Positions 17,499-25,702 of a DNA stretch of 41,326 nucleotides are shown piece after piece. The notes below the pieces were generated by a model. It saw only the letters and a program-made list of their open reading frames with translations, searched no databases and was not told the DNA's origin. This DNA is from Falsiroseomonas sp. (lineage in GTDB: Bacteria; Pseudomonadota; Alphaproteobacteria; Acetobacterales; Acetobacteraceae), in NCBI RefSeq assembly GCF_030695085.1, contig NZ_JAUYTS010000091.1, positions 1 to 41,326 on the forward strand, in the 5' to 3' direction. Numbering within the stretch: position 1 is the stretch's first letter; every line of letters begins with the position of its first letter. The position numbers were made by a program, and so were the translations under genes.

Positions 17499-17512
17499 TT
17501 GATGCGCATCAA
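17499..17512 (-). promoter_or_regulatory. Perfect FNR/FixK/Anr-type box upstream of the DUF2934 gene
   Basis: TTGATGCGCATCAA fits the TTGAT-N4-ATCAA consensus exactly on both strands. If it is centred at -41.5 (class II activation), the -10 would fall on the reverse-strand TGAGAAT about 30-36 nt downstream (17470-17476), and transcription would begin about 38 nt before the DUF2934 start codon. The geometry is therefore coherent. Which regulator binds (FNR, FixK, Dnr) cannot be told from the site. Confidence 0.75.
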
Positions 17513-17651
17513 GCGGCATGGCGAACCGCAGGTGGCGCGCAAGGTTGTCCCGATGCGTGCAGACCACGGCGCCTCAATCACCGAAGGTGCGAGGCTTCGT
17601 CGATTGATGGGAGGGCGGATCGGCCGCATCCGTCACCAGCCGCTGGCCGGA

Positions 17652-17665
17652 TTGATCCAGGTCAA
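17652..17665 (+). promoter_or_regulatory. Second FNR/FixK-like box (one mismatch)
   Basis: TTGATCCAGGTCAA matches TTGAT-N4-ATCAA at nine of ten conserved bases. It lies 193 nt before the flavoprotein start and about 140 nt from the perfect box. The long spacing to either gene makes its target uncertain; it may control the flavoprotein gene through a long leader. Confidence 0.45.
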
Positions 17666-17857
17666 TGCAGCGCCCGGCCGAGCACATCTAACAATCAACG
17701 CATATGCGGTGCCACGCCTGAAAGCATCCGGGCACCGCTGGCCTCCCCCGGGCCAGAGACCAGCCTTCGACGGGTGAAGATTCGGGCGCCCGGACTGAGG
17801 CGTTCGCACCAGCAACAGCCGGTATGGGAAGCAAACGCAACAAATAGGGAGGGCCAA

Positions 17858-19324
17858 ATGACAGATCGAACATCGCACAACCCGAACCGGCGCGGCCTGC
17901 TGTCGGTAGCAAGCGTCGGGCTCGGCGCCGGCATGGCGGCATTCGGCGGCGCACAGGCGGCCACCCTGCCCACACCGCAGACGCAGCATCGCGCGGATGT
18001 GATCGTGATCGGCGGCGGCATGGCTGGCTGCGCGGCCGCGCTGGAGGCGACCGAACGCGGCGCATCCGTGATCGTGCTGGACAAGGCCGGGCGCCTTGGC
18101 GGCAATTCGATCCTTGCCGCCGGCATCTTCGCGCTGCCGCTGGGCGATTCCGCAGCTGCGCGGCAGGACTTCGCCCGCGAATACGAACGCATCGGACAGG
18201 GTCGCGGCAATGCCGAGATCTTCGCGCTGATGGCCGAGCATGTGCGCGAGAACATCGCCTGGCTCGAGCGCAACGGCGTCGCCTTCGGGCCCGAGGGCGA
18301 GAGCGCGCCGTTCCGCGTGGCGGTGCGGACCGTGGGGCCAGGGGCGTGGCGCGGCATGCCCGTGCTGTTCCAGGCCATGCGCGAACGCATCGAGGCGCGC
18401 GGCGGACGTTTCGACTTCGGCGTGAAGGCACGTGAACTCGTCATGGACAACCGCGGCCATGTCGTCGGCGTCCGTGCGGCGGGGCCGGATGGCCTGGTGG
18501 ATTACCTCGGCCGGACCGTGGTGATCGCCGCCGGCGGCTACGCGGCAAACACCGCCATGCTTGAGGCCTTTGCTGACCCGAATGCGGGCGCCCTGATGGT
18601 GCGCGGCTATCGCGGTGCCACCGGCGACGGCCACCGCATGGCCGAGGCCGCAGGCGCGGGCCTGCGCGGCATGGGCGGGATGATGGCGCTGCACATTGCG
18701 GCGGTGGACCCGGACTCGACCGCCGCCGGCCAGCCGGCCTTCGCCATCCCCCACGCGATCAGCATCAACCGCGCGGGGGAGCGTTTCGTCGACGAATCGC
18801 GCGGCTATGTCGCGCATGGCAAGGCGGTGCTGACGCAGCCGCAGGGGCTGACCACGCTGGTGTTCGACCAGCGGATCGCCGAGATCGAAGCCGTGGCCGG
18901 CGTGGTCGGAAACTTCCGCCGCCTCGGCCTCGACGTGCATCAGGCCGACACGATCGAGGCGCTGGCGGCCAAGGTCGGCCTGCCACCGGAGGCGACGGCC
19001 CGCACCGTCAACGCCTTCAATGCGGCGGTGCAGGACGGCGCCGCGCCGGGGGCTTCACCGCCGAAGCGGACGCTGGCCCGCAAGGTGGAAAAGGCACCCT
19101 TCTTCGCGCTGCACCCGCTGGTCCCCGGCATCACACTGACCTTCGGCGGCGTCATGACCGACACCTCCGCGCGGGTACTGGAGGCAGACGGCCGCGTCAT
19201 TCCGGGCCTGTTCGCCGCCGGCGAGGGCGCGGGCGGTGCGTTCTTCGAGGACTACATCGGCGGCGGCGCGCTCACCATGTGCCTGGTCATGGGAAGGATT
19301 GCCGGACGCAGCGCGGTCGCGTAG
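17858..19324 (+). CDS. Exported FAD-dependent fumarate-reductase/dehydrogenase-like flavoprotein
   Basis: A 488-residue flavoprotein. The first 34 residues look like a Tat-type signal (NRRGLLSVAS, a hydrophobic stretch, then AQAA), so the protein probably acts in the periplasm. The FAD-binding VIVIGGGMAGCAAALEA is near residue 48, followed by LDKAGRLGGNS. INRAGERFVDES near residue 302 and TFGGVMTDTSARVL near 427 are typical of the fumarate-reductase/3-ketosteroid-dehydrogenase/tricarballylate-dehydrogenase superfamily, ending with GEGAGGAFFEDYIGGGAL. There is no haem or FMN-binding domain, so electrons must come from or go to a partner; the membrane reductase next door is a candidate. The AGGGAGGG ribosome site fixes the ATG at 17858. 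Substrate unknown. Confidence 0.85.
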   Translation: MTDRTSHNPNRRGLLSVASVGLGAGMAAFGGAQAATLPTPQTQHRADVIVIGGGMAGCAAALEATERGASVIVLDKAGRLGGNSILAAGIFALPLGDSAAARQDFAREYERIGQGRGNAEIFALMAEHVRENIAWLERNGVAFGPEGESAPFRVAVRTVGPGAWRGMPVLFQAMRERIEARGGRFDFGVKARELVMDNRGHVVGVRAAGPDGLVDYLGRTVVIAAGGYAANTAMLEAFADPNAGALMVRGYRGATGDGHRMAEAAGAGLRGMGGMMALHIAAVDPDSTAAGQPAFAIPHAISINRAGERFVDESRGYVAHGKAVLTQPQGLTTLVFDQRIAEIEAVAGVVGNFRRLGLDVHQADTIEALAAKVGLPPEATARTVNAFNAAVQDGAAPGASPPKRTLARKVEKAPFFALHPLVPGITLTFGGVMTDTSARVLEADGRVIPGLFAAGEGAGGAFFEDYIGGGALTMCLVMGRIAGRSAVA

Positions 19325-19487
19325 CGCCCGGCCATTCCGTCACGAAGCCGGACCGCAAGGTGCGAAACCTTCCCGCATCAGGCAGAGGACCGGTGTCGCC
19401 GCGGTCCGTAGCCGACGCGCAGCGACCATTCGCCGAATGTCCAGAAGGTGACGCGCTGCGCCTGAAACGCGACGATCGGGAGGAAAG

Positions 19488-20837
19488 ATGCCACACCACG
19501 GCTCCAGGCCAGCGCCGCCGGTTGCGACGGGACTGACGCTATCGGTTGCCGCGGCTTTGCTGGGCTTTGTGTTGTTGGCCTGGCTGCCGCTGTTGCTGGC
19601 GCTCGGCGCGGCGGAGGAGCCTGGCGGCTGGCACGAGGAGGCGGGGATCGCGCTCGGCCTGGTCGGCCTTTCGCTGCTGCTGCTGCAATTCGCCCATTCC
19701 GGCCGCTGGCACCTCGTCTCCGGCCGCAGCGGCATCGATGTCACCATGCGCTTCCATCGCGCCGCCGCGATCCTCGTCCTCATCATGGTGCTGCTGCATC
19801 CGGTGCTTTTCGTGCTGCCGCTGCTGCTGGATGATCCGGCGCGCGGCCTTGCACGGTTGCACGCGATGTTCACGAGCCCCCGCATGACCACGGGCAAGAT
19901 CGCCTGGATCGCCCTGGTCGCGACCGTGTTGCTCGCACTCGGCCGACGGGTCATCCCCTATCAGCACTGGCGGCTGCTGCACGGGTTGGGCGCGCTGGTC
20001 GCGGCCGCAGCCGGCGTGTGGCACGCGCTGGAGGTCGGGCTCTACTCCAGCTTCCCCCCGCTCGGCGCGCTGTGGTGGGCAGGGCTTATCGGCGCCACGC
20101 TGCTGTTGGCCTGGGCATGGGGCTGGAAACCCTGGCGCGCGGCGCGCGCGGGATGGCGCATCGGTGCCGTGACGCCGCTCGGTCCGGGCTACTGGGACGT
20201 CACGGTGACGGGCCCCACGCCGCCGCGCTTCGCTGCGGGCCAGTTCTTCTGGCTCGCCTTCGGTCGCGCCGCCCCCTGGGACGACAACCCCTTCTCGGTC
20301 GCGTCGGCGCCGGGTGCGTCCGACCTGCGCTTCGTGATCCGCGAGGCAGGCGACCGCACGCGCACACTCGGTAGCATGCCAGTTGGCCTCCCGGTTCGGC
20401 TCGACGGCCCACATGGGACCTTCACGCTGGAGCGCGCCGGCCCCGGGCCGCTGCTGCTGGTCGCCGGCGGGGCAGGCATCGCGCCCATACTTTCGCTGGT
20501 ACGCGCCTTGGACGCCGTGGATGACCCCCGTCCCGTGGCGCTGCTGCATTGCGCGCGCACGCCCGACCGCCTGGTCTGCCGTGCCGAGATGCTGGCGATC
20601 GCGGAACGGCGCGGCTGGCGCTGCCGATTCCTGGCCGAGGAAGCCGCTTCCGAGGGGGTCGCGCAGGGCCGCCCTGACCGCGAGGTACTGGCTGAACTGC
20701 TGCGCGGCATGCCGACGGAGGACGTCACCGTGATGATCTGCGGCCCGGAGCCGATGACCATGTCTGTGATGCGCGACCTTGAGACGTTGGGCGTGCCCTC
20801 TGCGCACCTCGTCTACGAATTGTTCGACTATGCGTGA
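19488..20837 (+). CDS. Ferric-reductase-like membrane protein with FAD/NAD(P) oxidoreductase domain
   Basis: A 449-residue protein. The N-terminal half has about six membrane helices with candidate haem b ligands in FHRAAAILVLIMVLLHP near residue 87 and HWRLLHGLGALVAAAAGVWH near residue 162. The C-terminal half is a ferredoxin-NADP-reductase-type domain: FAD-binding DDNPFSVASAP near residue 265, NAD(P)-binding GGAGIAPILSLVRAL near residue 327, MICGPEPMTMSVM near 419. Such NOX/ferric-reductase-like proteins move electrons from cytosolic NAD(P)H across the membrane. GGGAGG lies 6-11 nt before the ATG. It follows the flavoprotein gene by 163 nt and overlaps a 35-codon reading frame at its end. 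Confidence 0.87.
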   Translation: MPHHGSRPAPPVATGLTLSVAAALLGFVLLAWLPLLLALGAAEEPGGWHEEAGIALGLVGLSLLLLQFAHSGRWHLVSGRSGIDVTMRFHRAAAILVLIMVLLHPVLFVLPLLLDDPARGLARLHAMFTSPRMTTGKIAWIALVATVLLALGRRVIPYQHWRLLHGLGALVAAAAGVWHALEVGLYSSFPPLGALWWAGLIGATLLLAWAWGWKPWRAARAGWRIGAVTPLGPGYWDVTVTGPTPPRFAAGQFFWLAFGRAAPWDDNPFSVASAPGASDLRFVIREAGDRTRTLGSMPVGLPVRLDGPHGTFTLERAGPGPLLLVAGGAGIAPILSLVRALDAVDDPRPVALLHCARTPDRLVCRAEMLAIAERRGWRCRFLAEEAASEGVAQGRPDREVLAELLRGMPTEDVTVMICGPEPMTMSVMRDLETLGVPSAHLVYELFDYA

Positions 20838-20937
20838 GCCTCTGCCCGCAGCAGAGCGGCGCCTCCGCTGGCGTATCCGAGGGCTGCTCGGGCTGGTGGC
20901 TTTTGGTATCCTGGCCTTCGCGCTCCGCGGGCTGTGA
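20830..20937 (+). CDS. Candidate 35-residue single-pass membrane peptide
   Basis: The frame starts with ATG overlapping the last 8 nt of the ferric-reductase-like gene and ends in TGA, 8 nt before the convergent cytochrome gene. The product begins MREPLPAAERRLRWRIRG and continues with a hydrophobic helix LLGLVAFGILAFALRGL. A strongly basic N-terminal half before one short membrane helix is typical of small membrane subunits oriented with the N-terminus inside. The tight overlap suggests coupled translation. No family recognised; it could be a chance frame. Confidence 0.5.
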   Translation: MREPLPAAERRLRWRIRGLLGLVAFGILAFALRGL

Positions 20938-20945
20938 CCCTCGGC

Positions 20946-21260
20946 TCAGCGTGACCGGTGGGTCATCAGCCAGGCGATGATGGCCGCCCGCCGCCCGGCG
21001 TCCGGCGCATAGTGGTCCGGTAGGAAGCGCTCGAGAGTCGCGGCGCGCTCCGGCGGCGGTATGTCCAGGTAGCGCCGCATGAAGCGCGCCGGCGTGCGGT
21101 GGCAGGAAGCGCAGTCCGCCGTATACGCCGCCTCGCCCAACGCGATCTGCTGATCGGTGGCTGAAGCCGGCGGCGCAGCCAGGCCCACGCCTAGCGCGAT
21201 GAACAGCACCGGGGCCGCTTTCGGAACGGCCGCGCGTAAGGCGCGGAGGATGTATCGCAC
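20946..21260 (-). CDS. Small exported c-type cytochrome
   Basis: A 104-residue protein with a signal peptide of about 34 residues (basic start, hydrophobic core VLFIALGVGLA, cleavage near ASA). The haem-binding motif is CASCH (Cys50, Cys53, His54) in YTADCASCHRTP. A Met after the motif (Met61) and one near the C-terminus (LMTHRSR) are possible axial ligands. The start is GTG 21260, chosen because GGGGGAGG lies 7 nt upstream; earlier frame residues are not signal-like. It converges on the ferric-reductase-like gene and probably carries electrons in the periplasm. Confidence 0.82.
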   Translation of the reverse strand: MRYILRALRAAVPKAAPVLFIALGVGLAAPPASATDQQIALGEAAYTADCASCHRTPARFMRRYLDIPPPERAATLERFLPDHYAPDAGRRAAIIAWLMTHRSR

Positions 21261-21457
21261 GATTTTGCCTCCCCCGATGATGACTTGAACATAGGCCGGC
21301 CGGCACAGAACTGGCCAGCACGGTCCGGCAACACGAAGGACCACTCACGGTGTTGCGGGTGCCGCAGAAGGTAGTGGACATCGCCCTGGCCGAGCGGAGC
21401 TTTCGGCTGCGGCAATCCGTCACGAATTGCACCATCTGCGTCACGGGGCCGCGATGG

Positions 21458-22321
21458 TCATGTTGCCTGTGGCGGCACCGCCAGCACGTCGCAGTCGAGC
21501 GTCCGCAACGCTTCCTCGGCGACACTGCCCAGCACGAGCCGCCCGATCGCCCCGGAGCCCCTGGTCCCCATCACCACGAGATCGGGCGAGAGCCGATCCA
21601 CCGCGCGCCGGAGGGCCTCCGCGGGCGCCCCCTCCTCAAGCGCAATGGGCGGCAGTCGAGATCCGAAACCAAGGTCGAGGCCGCTCAAGAACTGGCCGAG
21701 TTCCCGGCGTGTCTGCGCGGCGGTCGCCGCCACATGCCCCGCGATTGCCTCCGCCGAGAGATCCGCCAGCACCATGCTGCCGCGGCCCGGCTGTTGAAAG
21801 GCATGGAACACCGTCAGCTCCCCGCGCCCGGCGAAACCGAGCCGGATCGCTGCGCGCAGCGCCTGCGTGGCGGGCTCGGACATGTCCACCGCGGCCAGTA
21901 CGCGCTTGTAGGGCCGCTCGGCAGGGCGATTCACCATCAGCACCGGCCAGCGGCCCCGGCGCATCACGCGTTCGATGGTCGTGCCGATGAACATGTCGAG
22001 CAGCAGGCGCTTGCGGTGCTCGCCCATCACGATGAGGTCGACGACCTCCTCCTCGGCAACGCGGATGATCGCGTCGAAGGGGTCACCCGCCTCCACGCGG
22101 AGACGCGGCGCCAGGCCCTGTATTTCAGGCATGGCGCGCGCCTGCTCAGCCAACAGCGAGGTGACCTCCCGTCGCTCGCTCGCGACAAGGACCTCCGGCT
22201 GATCGTTATCCACCACCGAGAGGAGCACCAGTTCGGCCTCTGCTTCCCGCGCCAGCGTCGCCGCGCGACGCAGCGCGCGGTCCGAGCGTGATGACAGGTC
22301 GGTCGCGCAGAGCAATCGCAT
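21458..22321 (-). CDS. Tandem universal stress protein (UspA family)
   Basis: A 287-residue cytoplasmic protein with two UspA domains. Domain 1 begins MRLLCATDLSSRSDRALRRA and contains LIVMGEHRKRLLLDMFIGTTIERVMRRGRWPVLMV near residue 100, a form of the G-2x-G-9x-G(S/T) nucleotide loop. Domain 2 starts KRVLAAVDMSEPATQALRAA near residue 143 and ends VVMGTRGSGAIGRLVLGSVAEEALRTLDCDVLAV, where the ATP-binding GxxGxxxxxxxxGS pattern is better preserved. The start ATG 22321 has GGAGG 8 nt upstream. Downstream of the cation ATPase on the same strand. Such proteins are often induced by oxygen limitation; no FNR box is visible just upstream. Confidence 0.9.
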   Translation of the reverse strand: MRLLCATDLSSRSDRALRRAATLAREAEAELVLLSVVDNDQPEVLVASERREVTSLLAEQARAMPEIQGLAPRLRVEAGDPFDAIIRVAEEEVVDLIVMGEHRKRLLLDMFIGTTIERVMRRGRWPVLMVNRPAERPYKRVLAAVDMSEPATQALRAAIRLGFAGRGELTVFHAFQQPGRGSMVLADLSAEAIAGHVAATAAQTRRELGQFLSGLDLGFGSRLPPIALEEGAPAEALRRAVDRLSPDLVVMGTRGSGAIGRLVLGSVAEEALRTLDCDVLAVPPQAT

Positions 22322-22652
22322 CGTCGCTTCCTCCATTAACAGCTTGTCATCCATGTAGTAGGCGCAGCCCCCGAGGGGCAAGGTCGAGGGGCGCCGTCTA
22401 ATCAGCTTCGTCACGCTGCGCGACCTGGCGGTGTGCGCTACATCGACAAGTCGGCCGCGAGCGGATGAGCGGCACGGCGCTGGCGTCAGCCGCACCGGAT
22501 CCCGGACGGCTCCGCCTGCACCATGCGGCCGAGCAGTCGCCCCCAGAGCATTGCGCGGTCCGAGCAACAGGGGACCGATGGAGGCGACATCTCCACCATG
22601 GTCTCCTTCTACGAGGAGATGGTGATCGGGCAGACCGAGTTGCGCTCCACGG
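22322..22652. other. 331-nt gap between the cation ATPase and the Usp gene
   Basis: No convincing coding frame. A small hairpin (GCCCC, CGA loop, GGGGC) at 22367-22379 lies 46 nt upstream of the Usp start and could be a leader structure or weak terminator. No recognised operator was found. Confidence 0.4.
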
Positions 22653-25361
22653 CTATTCGCCCCGAAACCGATCGCGCAGGAAGTGCTTCTCGACTTCCAG
22701 CAGCACGAAGCTCGCCGCGCCGATGGCCACGATCAGGACACCATCCGCGAGCGTCAGCGGGCTCGACCCAAAGATGGCGTTCATCACCGGCAGGTAGGTG
22801 AAGGCCAACTGCCCGACGATCACGACGGCCAGCGCGAGCAGCACCGGCGTCGTGCCCTTCACCCCGGTGTAGGTGAAGGAGGTCGTGTGCAGGTAGCGCA
22901 CGCTGAAGAGGTAGAAAATCTCCAGCACCACCAGCGTGTTCACCACCATGGTGCGCGCGGTTTCCAGATCCCGTCCCTGGCCTAGCGTCCAGAAGAAGAC
23001 GCCGAGCGAAATGCCAGCGAACAGCAACGACACCACGACCACGCGCCACAGGATGAACGGGGTCAGCAGCCCCGCATTGGGCCGGCGCGGCTGGCGGCGC
23101 ATGACACCCGGCTCCGACGGCTCGAAGGCGAGCGCCAGGCCGAGGGTGCCGGCCAGGATCAGGTTGACCCACAGGATCTGCACCGGCGACATCGGCATGG
23201 CGAAGTTGAAGAAGATCGCCACGATCACCGTCAGCGCCTCGCCGCCATTCGTGGGAAGTGTCCAGCCGACAACCTTGCGGATGTTGTCATGCACCGTGCG
23301 CCCCTCGTGCACGGCGGCGACGATGGAGGCGAAGTTGTCGTCCATCAGCACCATCTCGGAGGCTTCCTTCGCCGCCTCGGTGCCCTTGATTCCCATCGCG
23401 ATGCCGACATCGGCGCGCTTGAGCGAGGGAGCGTCATTCACTCCATCGCCCGTCATGGCGACGACCCGCCCCTCGGCCTGGAGGGCTTCCACGATGCGCA
23501 GCTTGTGCTCGGGGCTCGTGCGCGCGAACACCACCGTCTCGCGTACGGCGGCGGCAAAGCCCTCAGGCGGCAGCCGGTCGAGATCCTGCCCCGTCAGCAC
23601 CGCCGCATCCGCGCCGAGGCCAAGCTGGCGCGCGATGGCCTGGGCGGTGGCGGCGTGGTCACCGGTGATCATGCGCACGCCGATGCCGGCCGACTGGCAT
23701 TCGGCGATGGCCCGGATCGCCTCCTCGCGCGGCGGATCGATGAAGCCGATGATGCCGAGGAAGACCAGCCCCTGCACGACATCGGCGAAGTCCACGCCCT
23801 GCGAGCCATCAGGCATGGGGCGCATGGCGAAGCCGAGGACCCGTTCACCCGCCCCGGCGGCCTCTGCGATCCGCGCTGACCAGAAGCCGGCATCGAGCGG
23901 CGCGTTGCCACCCGCTTCCTGCTGTCGGTCACACATGGCGAGAACCGCCTCCGGCGCGCCCTTCACCAGCACGACCTTCTCGGCCAGCGGCATGTGGTGC
24001 AGTGTCGCCATGAAGCGGTGCGCGGCATCGAAGGGGATATCGTCGAGGCGCGGCCATTCGGCTCGCGCCTCATCAGCATTGAACGCCGCCTTCATGGCCA
24101 GCGTGACCAACGCCCCTTCCATCGGGTCGCCCTCGACATGCCAGGCCGTGTCATCGCGGCGCAGCCTGGCGTCGTTGCACAGCAGGCCAGCCCGGATCAG
24201 CGACAGCGCCGTGGCGTGGCCTCCTGGCCCGTCCTCCACGAAGAGGCGATGTTCGGCCGGATCATAGCCGGCGCCCTGCACCAGCAGCGTCTCCCCGGAC
24301 GTAACGACCCGCCGCGCCGTCATTTCGTTGCGGGTCAGCGTGCCGGTCTTGTCGGAACAGATCACAGAAACCGCACCCAGCGTCTCCACCGCCGGGAGCC
24401 GCCGGATCACAGCGTTCCGCGCTGCCATGCGCTGGACGCCGATCGCCAGGGTGATCGTGATGACCGCAGGCAACCCCTCCGGCACCAGGCTGACCGCCAA
24501 AGCGACGACGGCGATCAGCGCCTCGTCCCAGGCGAAGCCGCGCAGGCCGACAGCAAAGGCGAACAGGGCGGCTGCACCCGCAAAGGCGAACCAGGTGAAG
24601 CGTTGCCCAAAGCGATTGATCTGGCGCAGCAGGGGCGTCGTCAGCTCCTCGACGTTGCCGAGCAATTCGCTGATCCGGCCGATCTCGGTATGGAGCCCCG
24701 TGGCGACGACCACCCCGGTACCCTGCCCCGTCGCCACCAGCGTGCCGGAAAAGGCCATGCCGTGTTGGTCACCCAGCGCGGCCGCGCCGGCCGTCGGCTC
24801 GCTACGCTTCGTGGACGCAACGGATTCACCGGTCAGGATCGCCTCGTCGATCCGCAGGCTGCGGGCCCGCAGGATGCGGAGGTCCGCGGGCACGCGGTCA
24901 CCGGCTTCGATCAGCACGATGTCCCCGGGCACGAGCTCCGCCATTGGCACGCTGACGCGCTGACCGTCCCGCAGGACATGTGCCTTGGGGGCGATGAGGT
25001 CGCGGATCGCCGCGAGCGCGTTCTCCGCCTTGCCCTCCTGGAGGAAGCCCACGATGGAATTGACCAGGACGACGGCGAGGATCACGCCACTGTCGACGAG
25101 ATGCCCGAGTACGGCGGCCGCCAAAGCGCCGGCCAGCAGGAAATAGATCAGCGCATTGTTGAAATGGGCGAGGAAGCGAAGGAAGGGGTGCCGCCGCGTT
25201 CCTGTCGGCAACGCGTTGGGGCCATGTTGCAGAAGTCGCCGCTTCGCCTCCTCGCTGGTCAGGCCCTTGGGGGAGGAGGCCAGCTCGGCCAAGATTTCGG
25301 CAGCCTCACGCGCATGCGCCGCGGCGCTGAACCTGCGTGTGTCCGTTGCAGTTTCCGTCAA
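22653..25361 (-). CDS. P2-type cation-transporting ATPase (Ca2+-ATPase-like)
   Basis: A membrane ion pump of about 902 residues. An N-terminal cation-ATPase domain (AEILAELASSPKGLTSEEAKRRLLQHGPNALP) precedes the first membrane pair. The actuator loop has LRIDEAILTGESV. The PEGLPAVITITLAIG helix comes next, then the phosphorylated Asp337 in CSDKTGTLTRNEMTA, a nucleotide-binding domain with KGAPEAVLAMCDR, the hinge MTGDGVNDAPSLKRADVGIAMG, and four to six C-terminal helices. This order and the PEGLP motif fit P2A/P2B transporters; which cation is moved cannot be decided. The start is uncertain: TTG 25361 gives the usual N-terminus (LTETATDTRRF), with GTG and ATG alternatives upstream. No ribosome site is strong. 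Confidence 0.9.
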   Translation of the reverse strand: MTETATDTRRFSAAAHAREAAEILAELASSPKGLTSEEAKRRLLQHGPNALPTGTRRHPFLRFLAHFNNALIYFLLAGALAAAVLGHLVDSGVILAVVLVNSIVGFLQEGKAENALAAIRDLIAPKAHVLRDGQRVSVPMAELVPGDIVLIEAGDRVPADLRILRARSLRIDEAILTGESVASTKRSEPTAGAAALGDQHGMAFSGTLVATGQGTGVVVATGLHTEIGRISELLGNVEELTTPLLRQINRFGQRFTWFAFAGAAALFAFAVGLRGFAWDEALIAVVALAVSLVPEGLPAVITITLAIGVQRMAARNAVIRRLPAVETLGAVSVICSDKTGTLTRNEMTARRVVTSGETLLVQGAGYDPAEHRLFVEDGPGGHATALSLIRAGLLCNDARLRRDDTAWHVEGDPMEGALVTLAMKAAFNADEARAEWPRLDDIPFDAAHRFMATLHHMPLAEKVVLVKGAPEAVLAMCDRQQEAGGNAPLDAGFWSARIAEAAGAGERVLGFAMRPMPDGSQGVDFADVVQGLVFLGIIGFIDPPREEAIRAIAECQSAGIGVRMITGDHAATAQAIARQLGLGADAAVLTGQDLDRLPPEGFAAAVRETVVFARTSPEHKLRIVEALQAEGRVVAMTGDGVNDAPSLKRADVGIAMGIKGTEAAKEASEMVLMDDNFASIVAAVHEGRTVHDNIRKVVGWTLPTNGGEALTVIVAIFFNFAMPMSPVQILWVNLILAGTLGLALAFEPSEPGVMRRQPRRPNAGLLTPFILWRVVVVSLLFAGISLGVFFWTLGQGRDLETARTMVVNTLVVLEIFYLFSVRYLHTTSFTYTGVKGTTPVLLALAVVIVGQLAFTYLPVMNAIFGSSPLTLADGVLIVAIGAASFVLLEVEKHFLRDRFRGE

Positions 25362-25702
25362 GGCGAATGTCCCGAAAGGCCCCACCAAAGGGGAGCGTCG
25401 ATGCGCAGCCACTGTAGTTGCACCAGACCGCGGGACAAGGCGAGGGCGATATGCGCGCCGCTGCGCAGATCGGCAGTGCCCCGTCGGCATGGCTGCTGGT
25501 TGAGCAGCCGCGGCGCGGCCATGGGCCCGTGGCCAGACCGGCGGCCTTCTGCTGCGCCCTCCCACCGGCAAGCCACCGCACATGATCCGCAGGGGCAGCA
25601 GCAGCGCCTTGGCCACCGCGCCGCCCATCAACCGACCGTCGCGGTCCGCCCGTTGCGCAAGGGCCGCAGCCGCGTGAAGCTCCGGCGGACCGGAGCCCGT
25701 TG
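25362..25702. other. 341-nt gap upstream of the cation ATPase
   Basis: An open frame runs through this stretch in phase with the ATPase, but its translation is Arg/Pro/Ala-rich and unlike the family, so I treat it as non-coding. It contains an 18-nt near-perfect palindrome (25517-25534, GGCCAtGGGCCCgTGGCC) and a CCCC/GGGG hairpin just before the ATPase. No FNR-type box. Confidence 0.4.

Larger units (their letters stand above)
17427..17857. other. 431-nt regulatory intergenic region
   Basis: Divergent region between the DUF2934 gene and the flavoprotein gene. It holds one perfect and one near-perfect FNR/CRP-superfamily half-site pair, a plausible reverse-strand -10 (GAGAAT, reverse complement of 17470-17475), and AGGGAGGG just ahead of the flavoprotein start. 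No convincing protein-coding frame was found. Confidence 0.6.

Noticed and set aside
17196..17567. 123-codon form of the DUF2934 gene
   Set aside because: The longer start ignores the perfect GGAGG at 17432-17436 and would run through the FNR box and promoter.
21389..21407. GCCGA/TCGGC inverted repeat as terminator of the Usp gene
   Set aside because: Only a 5-bp stem with a 9-nt loop and no T-tract; too weak to call.
22431..22625. Short forward frames in the Usp/ATPase gap
   Set aside because: No ribosome site, no motif, and biased composition as in other shadows.
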